Source of the DNA: an uncultured Campylobacter sp.
GTDB taxonomy: Bacteria > Campylobacterota > Campylobacteria > Campylobacterales > Campylobacteraceae
DNA length: 64,000 nt
Assembly (NCBI RefSeq): GCF_905373215.1
Contig: NZ_CAJPRT010000012.1
Coordinates: 1-64,000, forward strand
Direction of reading: 5' to 3'
Each line of letters opens with the position of its first letter. Positions within the stretch are counted from its first letter, which is position 1. The notes beneath the pieces were generated by a model, which was not told where the DNA came from, ran no database searches, and saw only the letters and a program-made list of their open reading frames with translations. This document shows positions 1 to 8,727 of the stretch, piece after piece. Position numbers and translations under genes: made by a program.

Positions 1-1615
1 AAAAAGCGATATGCGGATCGATGCTCGGCATCGCGGCAAAAAGAACGGAGCTTCTCGCCTGCTCGTAGCTTAAAATAGGTGCTTCTGCAATCTTGGCAAA
101 GTTTCCATCCACGAGCTCGCGGCTAAGCCCGAGACGTAAAAATGCGCTTCTATCGTAGTTTGCAAAAGCTTGCTTGATAAAGCTCTGCGTGGCGGGATCC
201 AAAATCGGCGCGCCCACGTATGAGTCTGCAAACCCGCGCGCTACGACTTCTTTGGCTACCGCGCTCGCGTTGTTGCCCACTATCAGATCGAAGCTGGAGC
301 CGCCGATGCTTGCGAGTTTGGCGCTCATCGTGATTAGGTTTTTATCCAAGCTCGCGTATTCGCTGACGTCGTCCTTAAGCTCCATTTTAAAATACAAAAA
401 CGCAAGCAGCGCCGCGCAAATGATGGCGAGCGCTTTAAAGCTTAAGCTTATCTTGCAAAGCGCCTTTGCGTAGAGCTCAAGAGCTTTTGCAAAGACTGGG
501 GCGGGACGAAATTCTACCCCTTCAAGAAGCAGCGGCAGGGCGAAGTAGCTAAAGCAAAATGCCCCCGCAAGTGCGGCTATGGCAAAGATAGCGATCTCTT
601 TGAGCAGAAAAAACGGGCTGAATAAAAATACGAAGTAGCCTCCGGCTGTGATGAAAAAGCCTAGAAGCAGGATATTTCGCATGCTTTTTATCGAGCGAGC
701 CTCGATTTTGCGCGCGATGTTTGCGCCGAGCCAGTGCACGGCGTAATCCAGCATCAGCCCGATTAGGCTCGTCGAAACCACGGCGCTTAGGATATGGATC
801 GAGCCGCGGATAGCCATCGTGGCCGCTACGCCGCAGGCAAGCCCGAAAAGCGCGGGCAGTAGCAGACAGAAGATCCGTGCGCGCGAAAATGCCGCCAGCA
901 GCAGCGCCGCGCACAGGCTAAGCGATACGGCGCCCGCGACGGAGCTTTCGCGCACGCCCGCGCTTTTGCCCAATGCGCTAAAAAGGGCGGTGCCGGAGAT
1001 TAAAATTTCGCTCTTTTGCGCCTCGCGCACCAGAGCGCTGAGCGCGTCGTCGTTTGCTTTCGGAGCCAATTTAGCCGTAGCGAAGTAGTACGGCGCACCG
1101 TCAATGGTCGCGATGAAGCGGTTTTGTGCAGGATCGAGCTTGATTGCGCCGTGAGAGCTAAGGCGCGAATGAAGGCTGAGCGAGAAAAAATCCTGCGAGA
1201 GGCTAAGCGGGCGAAATTTTGAGTAAAGCTCACGCGCGCTACGCTCAAAAAAAGCCTGCGGATCGCTTTTCAAAAGCTCCACGCTCGCATCGTCTAGCAT
1301 CGCGGGCGCAAAGCGCGCAAGCTCGCTCTGATACACGCTCGCGTCCTTTACTTCATAGATTATGCTCTCAAAAAGCCCGCTTTTTTGCATATCCGCAATG
1401 AACGCGTCAAAGCTCGCTTTCTCTGCGCTTGCGACGATGATTTGCCTCGCGATCTCGCGGTTGAAATCTTCGACGCTCTGTTTCTGCTCGCCGGAAATTT
1501 CAATGCCGCTTAGCTCGTAAAAATCGGAATTTACGCGGTTTAAATTTAGCGCTATAAAGGCGCAAAGCGCGATGAAAACCGCGCCAAATACCGCTAGGAT
1601 CGCGCTCTTACTCAT
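1..1615 (-). CDS. MMPL/RND-type exporter of the aryl-polyene cluster (3' part outside window)
   Basis: Reading the minus strand from ATG 1615 gives about 538 residues open to the window edge. The order is an N-terminal membrane segment, a roughly 200-residue periplasmic region, a block of hydrophobic helices (including a stretch like SLIGLMLDYAVHWLGA), and then a second periplasmic domain. This is the half-repeat layout of MMPL/RND 'predicted exporters' (COG4258) found in APE clusters (ApeM-like). Its expected role is to move the finished aryl-polyene lipid out of the inner membrane. The start overlaps the stop of the LolA-like gene by 8 bases, so the two are translationally coupled. The C-terminal half lies outside the window. 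Family call is firm; the substrate is inferred from context. Confidence 0.85.
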   Translation of the reverse strand, partial: MSKSAILAVFGAVFIALCAFIALNLNRVNSDFYELSGIEISGEQKQSVEDFNREIARQIIVASAEKASFDAFIADMQKSGLFESIIYEVKDASVYQSELARFAPAMLDDASVELLKSDPQAFFERSARELYSKFRPLSLSQDFFSLSLHSRLSSHGAIKLDPAQNRFIATIDGAPYYFATAKLAPKANDDALSALVREAQKSEILISGTALFSALGKSAGVRESSVAGAVSLSLCAALLLAAFSRARIFCLLLPALFGLACGVAATMAIRGSIHILSAVVSTSLIGLMLDYAVHWLGANIARKIEARSIKSMRNILLLGFFITAGGYFVFLFSPFFLLKEIAIFAIAALAGAFCFSYFALPLLLEGVEFRPAPVFAKALELYAKALCKISLSFKALAIICAALLAFLYFKMELKDDVSEYASLDKNLITMSAKLASIGGSSFDLIVGNNASAVAKEVVARGFADSYVGAPILDPATQSFIKQAFANYDRSAFLRLGLSRELVDGNFAKIAEAPILSYEQARSSVLFAAMPSIDPHIAF

Positions 1616-2138
1616 CTAAGCTCACGACGCCCGAAAATACGTTTTCGCTCACGTCGCCGTTAGCGCTACTGATCCGCAGTACTCTGACGTAGGCGCCGCC
1701 CTCGATCACGATATTTTTAAAGATATTTTGCAGCATCCCCTTGGGGCTTAACTCGGCGCGCCACGCATCTTTACTGCCGCTTAGCGCGATCGAGAAATTT
1801 TTGCTAAGCCGCGCTACGTCCAGGCGCGAGATCGCCAAAAAGGTGTCCTTATCAAAAAGCGAATCGGCGCTTTTGATCCACGCTTCGCCGCTACGCTCAA
1901 AAACGCCGTCTGCGCCGATTTTTAGCTCGCTTCGCACCGGCTTTAGCGTAGTCCAAAACAGCTCGCCGCCTTTGATCCTGAACTCGCCGCTGCTTCGCAC
2001 GGGCTCGGCAAAGCCCTCGATACTGAGCGTTTCGCTAAATTTGCCGCCGATATTATCGGTCTTAAGCGCTAGATCGCTTACTTCAAGCGCGCTCGCAAGC
2101 CCCAAAATCGCCAAAAATAAAGCTAAAATTTTCATCAT
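1608..2138 (-). CDS. LolA-like periplasmic carrier protein of the APE cluster
   Basis: A 176-residue protein with a cleavable signal peptide (MMKILALFLAILGLASA) followed by a beta-rich domain with no membrane segments. Size, position beside the MMPL exporter, and the pattern 'SETLSIEGFAEPVRSSGEF...GELFWTTLKPVRSEL' fit the LolA-like outer-membrane lipoprotein carrier family (COG2834; ApeL-like). It probably binds the hydrophobic product or a lipid anchor during passage through the periplasm. It is not the general LolA, whose gene normally lies elsewhere. It ends 8 bases inside the exporter gene and starts 30 bases after the thioesterase. Confidence 0.75.
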   Translation of the reverse strand: MMKILALFLAILGLASALEVSDLALKTDNIGGKFSETLSIEGFAEPVRSSGEFRIKGGELFWTTLKPVRSELKIGADGVFERSGEAWIKSADSLFDKDTFLAISRLDVARLSKNFSIALSGSKDAWRAELSPKGMLQNIFKNIVIEGGAYVRVLRISSANGDVSENVFSGVVSLDE

Positions 2139-2168
2139 AGTCCTTTAAATTTTATGCTCGCTAAAATT

Positions 2169-2714
2169 TCACTGCTCGTTATCGCTAGGCAAAATTTCAT
2201 TCGCCGCGACGTTTTGAGAGCGCTCTTGCTCGGACGCGGTTTTGCTTGCTGTCGAAATCTCATTTGCTGCCGAAATTTTATCTGCCGCTGAAATTTTACT
2301 CGTGGGATTTTTCTTTGCTAAAATTTTATCCGCGCACGCCCTTAGTTGCGGCGGTATCTCATACAGCGTCCTTTTTGAATCAAGCTCCACCGCGGCTTGC
2401 GACGTGGTAGCTTTGGCCAATAGCGCGCCCGATAGGCTTTTAATGCGGTAGAAAAATTTTATTATCGTGTCGCACTCGATCAGCTCGATGCTCACCGCAA
2501 CCTCGTCGTCAAAAAGTATCGGCGCGATAAATTTAAACTCCATTTTGATAATGGGATATATAAATCCATCATCTCTCATCTGCATATATGTGTAGCCCGC
2601 GTCGCGCCAAAACTCGCATCTAGCGTCCTCGCAGAGCTTTACGTAGTTGCCGTGCCACATCACGCCCATCGGATCGGCGTCGTAAAATCTGGCGCGAAAT
2701 TTATACTCTTTCAT
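2169..2714 (-). CDS. Hotdog acyl-CoA/ACP thioesterase (4HBT family) with repeat-rich tail
   Basis: Residues 1-125 match a 4-hydroxybenzoyl-CoA thioesterase (YbgC/FcbC-like) hotdog: an early YDADPMGVMWHGNY block with the expected Asp and a downstream helix with Glu/Arg. Within the APE cluster it is ApeK-like and would hydrolyse or edit polyene thioesters in the cytoplasm. Residues about 135-181 are not part of the fold. They are a low-complexity tail with near-repeats (KISAADKISAANEIS) encoded by RAATTY-containing DNA, the same kind of extension seen on other proteins here. The gene overlaps the upstream acyltransferase by 14 bases. Confidence 0.8.
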   Translation of the reverse strand: MKEYKFRARFYDADPMGVMWHGNYVKLCEDARCEFWRDAGYTYMQMRDDGFIYPIIKMEFKFIAPILFDDEVAVSIELIECDTIIKFFYRIKSLSGALLAKATTSQAAVELDSKRTLYEIPPQLRACADKILAKKNPTSKISAADKISAANEISTASKTASEQERSQNVAANEILPSDNEQ

Positions 2715-3825
2715 TCCTCTCTCCGCTATGAAATTTTTCGTCTTGCGAGGCGGATTTTGCAGCGCTCAAATTTGAATTATCTAAATTTAGCGCAGTATTC
2801 GAGTCCACCGTACTTTTTAAATTTGACGCCGTATTTGAACTCGTTGTGTCATTTAAATCCGCTGCGTCATTTAAATTTGACGCAGCGTCCGTGCTCGTCT
2901 CGCCGAAATTTTGCGCGCCGTCGCGCTTTGCATCGCTCGCGTCTTTTCCTTGCGCCCAAAAATCAAAGAAATTATACCACTGGGAAGGAAATTCTTTGGC
3001 ATAAAGCTCGAGCTGCCGCACGTAGCATTTAAGCGCTAGCGAGACCGATCGCGCCTTATCGCGGCTCTTTAGCGGCGCGGGTAGCGGCTGTAGCCGCAGC
3101 TCGCGCCCTTCACGCCCCTCGTAGCACCATAGGCTAAATAGCGGCGCGTCCAAAATTTTAGCGAGCAGGTAGCCGCCGATCGGGAAGTTCGCGCTGCGTC
3201 CTAAAAAATCCTCGCTTTGAAATTTATCTGAGCCCACCGGCATGCGATCGCCCATTATCGCGATGTGCTCGCCGTTTTGCAGCAGCTCTTTGATTTGCAG
3301 CATCTCGCCGATGCCGAGCTCGCCGACGTAAAGAATTTTCACGCCGCCGCCCATTTTTTCAATAAATTTCATAAAATTTTCGCTGTGTTTGCGAAAAATT
3401 AGCACGTTGATTTTTATCCCCGTCGTGTTTGCCGAAAGGGCGCGCGCGATCTCGGTGTTACCGAAGTGAGAAGTGATTAAAATTTTGCCTGTTCCGTCGC
3501 TTAAAAGCTCCTTCATACCGCTTTGCACGCGGATTTGATCCAGCGCGATCTTACCGTTCCAAACTGCGATTTTTTCGCACAGACTGAGAGAAAATTTATA
3601 AAAATTCGCGTAAATTTCGCACACTTTTGGCTCGCGATCAAGCGCGCGCCGCAAAAACTCCCTGATCGCGCGTCGTTCGTTTTTAAGCAGCGCAAAATAG
3701 ATCGCCGAGATGCAAAGCGCGGTGCCTCGCATGCAAAAATCAGGCGTGTGAAGCGTGACGAAGCGAGCTAAATTTAAAAGCGCCGCGCCCGCCTTTTCGT
3801 TGTTTTCGCTCCAGTGTTTAGCCAT
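2701..3825 (-). CDS. LpxL/HtrB-like lysophospholipid acyltransferase
   Basis: About 374 residues. ITSHFGNTE carries the HX4(D/E) acyltransferase motif near residue 120, and IAIMGDRMPVGSDK follows, as in LpxL/LpxM-type lauroyl acyltransferases. The chosen ATG (3825) has AAAGGA 8 bases upstream and overlaps the glycosyltransferase stop by 8; an ATG 24 bases earlier has no such site. Many APE clusters encode a glycosyltransferase/acyltransferase function at this place (ApeJ-like), so its job is probably acylating the lipid anchor. The last ~75 residues (NLNDAADLND, NTASNLKS and so on) are a low-complexity tail from repeat DNA and are not needed for the fold. Confidence 0.8.
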   Translation of the reverse strand: MAKHWSENNEKAGAALLNLARFVTLHTPDFCMRGTALCISAIYFALLKNERRAIREFLRRALDREPKVCEIYANFYKFSLSLCEKIAVWNGKIALDQIRVQSGMKELLSDGTGKILITSHFGNTEIARALSANTTGIKINVLIFRKHSENFMKFIEKMGGGVKILYVGELGIGEMLQIKELLQNGEHIAIMGDRMPVGSDKFQSEDFLGRSANFPIGGYLLAKILDAPLFSLWCYEGREGRELRLQPLPAPLKSRDKARSVSLALKCYVRQLELYAKEFPSQWYNFFDFWAQGKDASDAKRDGAQNFGETSTDAASNLNDAADLNDTTSSNTASNLKSTVDSNTALNLDNSNLSAAKSASQDEKFHSGERNERV

Positions 3826-4894
3826 CGCGCCCGTCCTTTGCAGCGGCATGTTGCGGCGAGGCTTTTACGAGCGAGCTTTGCGCTGAATTTTCCGCCTGTG
3901 AGCTTTGCGCTGCGGCGTTGTCGCCGCATTTTTCGGTACCAGCTTTTTCGTTTGCGCCGCCGTCTATCTCCTCTTTTGCACCTTTACGACTATCGCGCCG
4001 CGCGTTGCTGCAAAGGTTTTTTCCCGCTAGCCCTTGCAAAATTTCATTCGCGCTCTGCCGTGAAGCCTCCTGTAGGCCGCGCTTTTTAAATTTATCGCAG
4101 GCGCGTTTTAGCGCCCTTTTTGCAAGCCAAAGCGGAAGCCCGCAAAATAGCCTCGCATGCATCAGCGAAATTCCGAAATTATCTCGAAACGGCGCAAAAT
4201 GGCTCACTCCGCCCGCTTCGTAGCGCACCGCCAGATCGAGCCATTTTATCTCTAACCCAGCCCGCGCGGCTAGTATTAAAATTTCGGCATCAAAGCCCAT
4301 TCTGCGGCTTTTGGTGCGGGGCAGAAGTGGCACGATCCCCTCTAGCGGGTAAATTCTAAAGCCGCACATCGCGTCTTTTATGCGGTGCGAAAGAGTGTTG
4401 ATTACGCACCAAAAGTTCATTATCTTACGCCCGTGTAGGCGGGATTTGGGCGCGCTTTCGTCATATACGGGCGCGGCGCAGATCAGCGCGGCTGGCTTGC
4501 GCGCCGCAAGCGCCAAAAACTCCTCGCATCTGCCTACGTCGTGCTGAAAGTCCGCGTCTATCTGAAAGGCGTGCGTAAATCCAAGCTTCTTCGCCCACGC
4601 CAGTCCGTCGCATACGGCAGCGCCTTTTCCGCCGTTTTGCGCGCGGGCGTAAATTTGAGCCGCAAGCCCCTTTAGCGCGCTTTTGCTCGCTTCGTCGCTG
4701 CCGTCGTCCACGATCAGCACGGGCGCGATGGGCGCTAGGGCGCTTACGAGCTCGGCGATACGCGCGGGGTGGTTGAAGTAGGGCAGCAAAAACGCGGGCT
4801 TAAAGGCAGATTCTTCCACTGGCGCAAACCTTGTCGTTTGAAATTTCAAAGCGGAGCTTGCCGCTTGCCTCGGTGATTTTGATTGAAATTTCAT
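3818..4894 (-). CDS. Family 2 glycosyltransferase of the APE cluster
   Basis: A GT-A fold enzyme. LIVDDGSD (about residue 61) and QIDADFQHD (about 111) are the nucleotide-sugar and metal-binding Asp motifs of GT2 enzymes of the dolichol-phosphate mannosyltransferase type. Partner genes suggest it glycosylates the polyene anchor. The long reading frame starts at ATG 4894, deep inside the ligase gene. The first 25 residues look unrelated to the fold, and a GTG at 4819 preceded by AAGG at 9 bases is a better start, leaving a 20-base overlap. Residues beyond about 270 are low-complexity and Ala/Ser/Glu-rich. Confidence 0.75.
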   Translation of the reverse strand: MKFQSKSPRQAASSALKFQTTRFAPVEESAFKPAFLLPYFNHPARIAELVSALAPIAPVLIVDDGSDEASKSALKGLAAQIYARAQNGGKGAAVCDGLAWAKKLGFTHAFQIDADFQHDVGRCEEFLALAARKPAALICAAPVYDESAPKSRLHGRKIMNFWCVINTLSHRIKDAMCGFRIYPLEGIVPLLPRTKSRRMGFDAEILILAARAGLEIKWLDLAVRYEAGGVSHFAPFRDNFGISLMHARLFCGLPLWLAKRALKRACDKFKKRGLQEASRQSANEILQGLAGKNLCSNARRDSRKGAKEEIDGGANEKAGTEKCGDNAAAQSSQAENSAQSSLVKASPQHAAAKDGRDG

Positions 4895-6944
4895 CGCCCG
4901 GGCGAATGAAATTCGTAAATTTTAAATTTTCTATCTTTTGCGTGCCGTCCAGCTCGTAGCCGAGGGCTTTTGCGCAGATTAATACGAAGCGAAGCTGCAT
5001 AAACGCGGGCACTAGCGGAAATCGCGCAAAGTGTCCGTCGAAATAAAAGTCGCTGGCTCGCACCTTCGCGCGAAACTCATTATCCGCGCTCCGCTCGAAA
5101 ACCGGTACCTCGTAGCGCTGCAGGGCGCTTAAAAAGTCCTTTTTGCTTAGCTTGCCCTGCTCGTTAAAAGGCAGCCTGCTCGCGATTTTGAAGTAGCGCA
5201 AAATCGCGCCGAATTCGGGCTTCAAAAAGGCCTTCAGCTCGTCCGTGACGCCCTTTTTGCCGATTGCACGAAACGCCTGCTCGCCGCGTTCGCTGAGCTT
5301 GATAAGAGCTACGGCGCGGTCGCGCTGCGGGTGCAGATCGATCCTGCACTCGCCGATAAATTCGTGCGAGCGGAGTTTGGCTTCGAGCAGATCGAGGCTC
5401 ACGCGGTTTTCGTTGATTTTGACGGTGCGGTCGCCGCGTCCCAAAAGCGTGATCTCGTCTGCGCGCACATAGCCGAAATCGCGGCTTTCGAAGCGCTCGC
5501 ACCAAGGCGAGCTGATCGTAAACTCGCCCGTTTGCGAAAAATTGTCGGCGGGCTGCTTTGCCCCAAATTTATCGCAAAGCTCGCCCATTTGTGCAAATTT
5601 ATCATCGTATTTCGTCGCAGAGCTCGGTGTGGAGCTGTTTTCTGTATCGGTCGCGGTTTTATTGCCAGCGTCTGCATTAAATTTAGACGCCTGCTCGCCC
5701 CAGCAGTTTGCGTCTTGCCCGTCTGTATTTTGCCCGTCCGTACGGCTCGTTTTGGGCTCTGCCGCAGAATTTTCGCCGCAAGAGCCTGCCGTGGGATCAA
5801 AGAGCTCGCCCTCGCGTTTTGCCGCGCCGCAGCTATCGATATCCGTGCGGATCTGCACGCTTACGGGAGCAAATTTCTTAAGTCCCACGCCCTCGTTGCA
5901 GGCGATCACGCCCGTTTCGCTAGAGCCGTAAATATCGACGATGCGGGCATTGCTAAGCGCTGCCAACCTATCTCGGATCGCAGGACTTAGCGGCGCGCCC
6001 GCGCTAAAAATGGTGCCCAAAGGCGCTATGTTTGCAGCATCTGCGTGCTCGCATAGCGCGCCTAGCACCGTGGGCGAGCTGATCAGCACGGCGCCCGCAA
6101 GATCGGCTGCGAGGATGATTTCAGGGTAGTTTAGGCCGCCTTTTTGCGTGCGCGAGCCGCAAAGCAGCGGCACGAAGATGCTAAAGGTGAGCCCAAACAT
6201 ATTTTGGTGCGAGACGCCCGATAAAAATCGATCGCTTGCGCAAAGGCCGAATCTTTCTACCAAAAATTCCGCCTCTAAAACCATATCGCGTAGGCTTTTT
6301 TCGATGTTTTTCGCCTCGCCCGTGGAACCCGAAGTTTTGATATAAAATTTCTGATCGGCGCGCAGTAGATGCAAAGAGACAGCCTCTTGTTCGCACGGCG
6401 CGTGATTTTGCAGCGCGTTTTTAGATGAAATTTTAGGCGCGGATTTTTCGGTATCGCGAGACGAAATGTTTTCTAAATCATGGGAGCTGAATTCGGATAA
6501 ACCTTGCGCTGCGGCGAGATTTGGAATTTTCACGTCGCCGCCTAGATGAAATTCGCCGCTAAATTTTGGCTCTCGCAGCAGTACGGGTGCAAAGCCCGCA
6601 ATCATCGCGCCGAAAAAAAACGCGATAAACTCTGCCGCGTCCTCGCCGTAAATTTCGATCATCGGCGCATTTTTTTGCTCTTGCGTCTGCGCTGTTTGCA
6701 TGGCGTGCGCGGCATCTGTGCCGCCGCTAGAATTTTCCGCGTCATTGAGATTTGCGCTTCTACTGGAATTTTCCGAATCTTTTAAATTTGCGCTTGCCGC
6801 GCTACTTTGGGATTTGTCCGCGCCTTTTAAGCTTGCCGCTTCGCTCTGCTTGCGCCCCGTTTTTGTCAAATCGCATGCAAGAGCCGCCGCAGCAAGGATT
6901 TCGCGCTCATAAGGCTTTAAAGAATTAATCAAATTTTTTAACAT
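4800..6944 (-). CDS. AMP-ligase fused to a hotdog dehydratase (ApeH-ApeI-like)
   Basis: A 714-residue fusion. The adenylating domain has TSGSTGEAK at 204-212, YGSSETG at 339-345, a GRGDR segment near 502, and a C-terminal catalytic lysine in FNEQGKLSKK (593-602). After residue 610 comes a FabZ/ApeI-like hotdog with FYFDGHFARFPLVPAFMQ, His at about 638. In aryl-polyene synthesis the ligase activates the aryl starter and loads the ACP, while the dehydratase removes water after ketoreduction. Residues about 30-92, 145-190 and 370-473 are low-complexity insertions (for example KDSENSS/NDAENSS) absent from normal ligases. The 370-473 block sits between the N- and C-terminal ligase subdomains. The fusion is the unusual point. 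Confidence 0.88.
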   Translation of the reverse strand: MLKNLINSLKPYEREILAAAALACDLTKTGRKQSEAASLKGADKSQSSAASANLKDSENSSRSANLNDAENSSGGTDAAHAMQTAQTQEQKNAPMIEIYGEDAAEFIAFFFGAMIAGFAPVLLREPKFSGEFHLGGDVKIPNLAAAQGLSEFSSHDLENISSRDTEKSAPKISSKNALQNHAPCEQEAVSLHLLRADQKFYIKTSGSTGEAKNIEKSLRDMVLEAEFLVERFGLCASDRFLSGVSHQNMFGLTFSIFVPLLCGSRTQKGGLNYPEIILAADLAGAVLISSPTVLGALCEHADAANIAPLGTIFSAGAPLSPAIRDRLAALSNARIVDIYGSSETGVIACNEGVGLKKFAPVSVQIRTDIDSCGAAKREGELFDPTAGSCGENSAAEPKTSRTDGQNTDGQDANCWGEQASKFNADAGNKTATDTENSSTPSSATKYDDKFAQMGELCDKFGAKQPADNFSQTGEFTISSPWCERFESRDFGYVRADEITLLGRGDRTVKINENRVSLDLLEAKLRSHEFIGECRIDLHPQRDRAVALIKLSERGEQAFRAIGKKGVTDELKAFLKPEFGAILRYFKIASRLPFNEQGKLSKKDFLSALQRYEVPVFERSADNEFRAKVRASDFYFDGHFARFPLVPAFMQLRFVLICAKALGYELDGTQKIENLKFTNFIRPGDEISIKITEASGKLRFEISNDKVCASGRICL

Positions 6945-7473
6945 AAAATTTCCTAAAAATCATCTCGCCGCCGATCAACGCGCCGATGAGGACGTATGAG
7001 ATCGCGCCGCAGTAAACGCTCCAATAAATTTTATCTCGCGGTAGTAGCAGCGCCGCGCTAAGCAGGCCGTTTAGCACGAAAAATCCGAGCCAAACCTCGG
7101 TCAGCTTGCGCGTGTAGGCGCGGCCGCGCTCGTTGAGACCTGGCTGCTTCAAAAGCGCTAGGCGCGTGATCGCAGGCGTCGATCTTAGGCTGAGCGCAAA
7201 AAGCGCCGCGAGCGAGAAATTTATTATGAGCGGATACATATACGCAAGCGATCCGCCGCTAAATATGGCGCACAACGCAAAAAATGCCGCGCACGCGCCC
7301 TTAATAGCGCGATCTTTACTTTCAAAAACAGCTCGCGCCCCCCATAGCGCGCTCATCGCCACAAGCAAGCAGACCCGCGCACCGCCGTGCAAAAAATAGA
7401 GGCCGAAAGGGTAAAATACGCTTAAAATTATGGTAGCTGTTTTTAAAAATATCGTTCGTCGCAATCTTTGCAA
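6925..7473 (-). CDS. COG4648-type inner-membrane protein of the APE cluster
   Basis: 182 residues, almost entirely hydrophobic helices (about six) with short basic loops, for example FFALCAIFSGGSLAYMYPLIINFSLAALFAL. Proteins of this kind (ApeG-like, COG4648) lie between the ACP genes and the ligase in APE clusters; their biochemical role is unknown. It overlaps the ligase start by 20 bases, so it is in the same transcript. The 5' side is the 716-base repeat-filled gap that separates it from the ACP genes. Confidence 0.7.
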   Translation of the reverse strand: MQRLRRTIFLKTATIILSVFYPFGLYFLHGGARVCLLVAMSALWGARAVFESKDRAIKGACAAFFALCAIFSGGSLAYMYPLIINFSLAALFALSLRSTPAITRLALLKQPGLNERGRAYTRKLTEVWLGFFVLNGLLSAALLLPRDKIYWSVYCGAISYVLIGALIGGEMIFRKFYVKKFD

Positions 7474-8189
7474 TCCTTAAATTTAGCCGCGAGGGCTTGG
7501 TTTTTGCCGCGGCAGCTTTAGCTTCGTCACAGCGGTTGAGCTTTTGCTGCTGCGATTTTTAGTTTTACCACGGTGGTTTTTGGTTTCGCCGCTAGCAGAG
7601 CGATCGTTGCGATCTATACCGCGCCAAGATACTTTAAATTTGACCTCGGCGCCACGGTTTTGTGCGCTATGATTTTAAAATTTTAATTCAGTCGCGCCTG
7701 CCGCATTTCAAATTTCAACCCGCGTCTTAAAAATTTAGCTGCGCTTTCATTTAACTCGCAGCGCCGCGTTTGCGATCAAATCCGCTAAATTAAATTTAGT
7801 CGAAATTTTAAAATTTTGAAATTTTATGAAAACGACGATCGCAAAAGAAACAGCGTCTTTTAAAATTTCAAAATTTCACCCAGGCTCGCAGATTAAAATT
7901 TTAAAATTTTAATCTGCAAAGTGCTCTACATACTAGCCTAAAAGCGGCAGGTAAGCGGGCTTTGTGCCGTGCCGCTTAAGCGCTAAGCCCATAAAAGCCG
8001 CTCGCTTCACGCTCTTTCAATTAAAACGTTCGCCGCTTGCTGCATACCTTTGATAATATTCGCCGCATGTTATCGCAACACCATGCGCCGTCAAACAGCC
8101 GCTTATGTTTATCAGGCCGCCTCTGTGCCGCCGCAAAGTAAACTACCAAGCCGCCGCACTCGCGATCTTACCGCGCCGCACGGCGAAAT
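7474..8189. repeat. Gene-free, RAATTY-rich stretch inside the APE operon
   Basis: No credible gene on either strand over 716 bases between two co-directional operon genes. The DNA alternates GC-rich words (gccgc, gcgcc) with AAATTT cores. Two exact copies of the 14-bp palindrome AAATTTTAAAATTT are at 7803-7816 and 7896-7909, with several more single AAATTT copies between 7660 and 7920. No terminator with a clear GC stem and T-run was seen, so transcription may pass through it. Confidence 0.75.
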
Positions 8190-8468
8190 TTAACTCTCGC
8201 CGCCCGTAGTCTCCACGCTCGCGCCCTGATCGAGCTTCGCCGCTACGGCATCCACGATGTCGCCAAGGGTTTGGATGTTTTTAAAATCATCGGGCATCAG
8301 CTTGTAACCGGTGTTTTTCTTGACGTAATCGACCAGATCGATCGCGTCGATGCTGTCGATCTGTAGATCCTCGTAAATTTTAGCCTCAGGCACGACCTTG
8401 CTCTCGTCGATCTCGAAAAGCTCCACGAGCGCCTTTTTTAAAATTTCAAAAATTTCATCTTTACTCAT
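8190..8468 (-). CDS. Acyl carrier protein (ApeF-like)
   Basis: 92 residues in the ACP fold. The phosphopantetheine serine is Ser39 in LQIDSIDAIDL. ATG 8468 is chosen because AGGAG lies 6 bases upstream (GGAGTAAAAATG); an in-frame ATG 42 bases earlier lies within the preceding ACP gene and lacks support. The start overlaps the other ACP by 8 bases. The protein carries growing polyene intermediates for the cluster's ketosynthases. The short C-terminal tail (QGASVETTGGES) is disordered. Confidence 0.9.
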   Translation of the reverse strand: MSKDEIFEILKKALVELFEIDESKVVPEAKIYEDLQIDSIDAIDLVDYVKKNTGYKLMPDDFKNIQTLGDIVDAVAAKLDQGASVETTGGES

Positions 8469-8727
8469 TTTTACTCCTATTTTCGGCGATGTATTGCGCC
8501 AAAGACGCAACGGATGAGAAAATTTGCTTTAAATTTTGGGTTTTTGAGTTAAGCACGATGCCGTATTTTTTCTGCACCAAAAGCCCTAGCTCCAGCGCAT
8601 CGACCGAATCGAGCCCGAGCCCGTCGCCAAAAAGCGGCTCATCGTCATTTATGTCGCCTGGCGCTACGTCTTCGAGGTTCAGCCCCGAAATGATCAGCTC
8701 CTTAAGCTCCAAAATTTCTTCGTTCAC
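8461..8727 (-). CDS. Acyl carrier protein (ApeE-like)
   Basis: 88 residues with the ACP signature GLGLDSVDALELG (attachment Ser41). It is a second, divergent ACP directly upstream of the first. APE systems use paired ACPs, one commonly thought to carry the starter and the other the extending chain; which is which here cannot be told. The start overlaps the acyltransferase stop by 4 bases (ATGA), so all three genes are coupled. Activation should be by the phosphopantetheinyl transferase at 16823-17365. Confidence 0.9.
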   Translation of the reverse strand: MNEEILELKELIISGLNLEDVAPGDINDDEPLFGDGLGLDSVDALELGLLVQKKYGIVLNSKTQNLKQIFSSVASLAQYIAENRSKNE

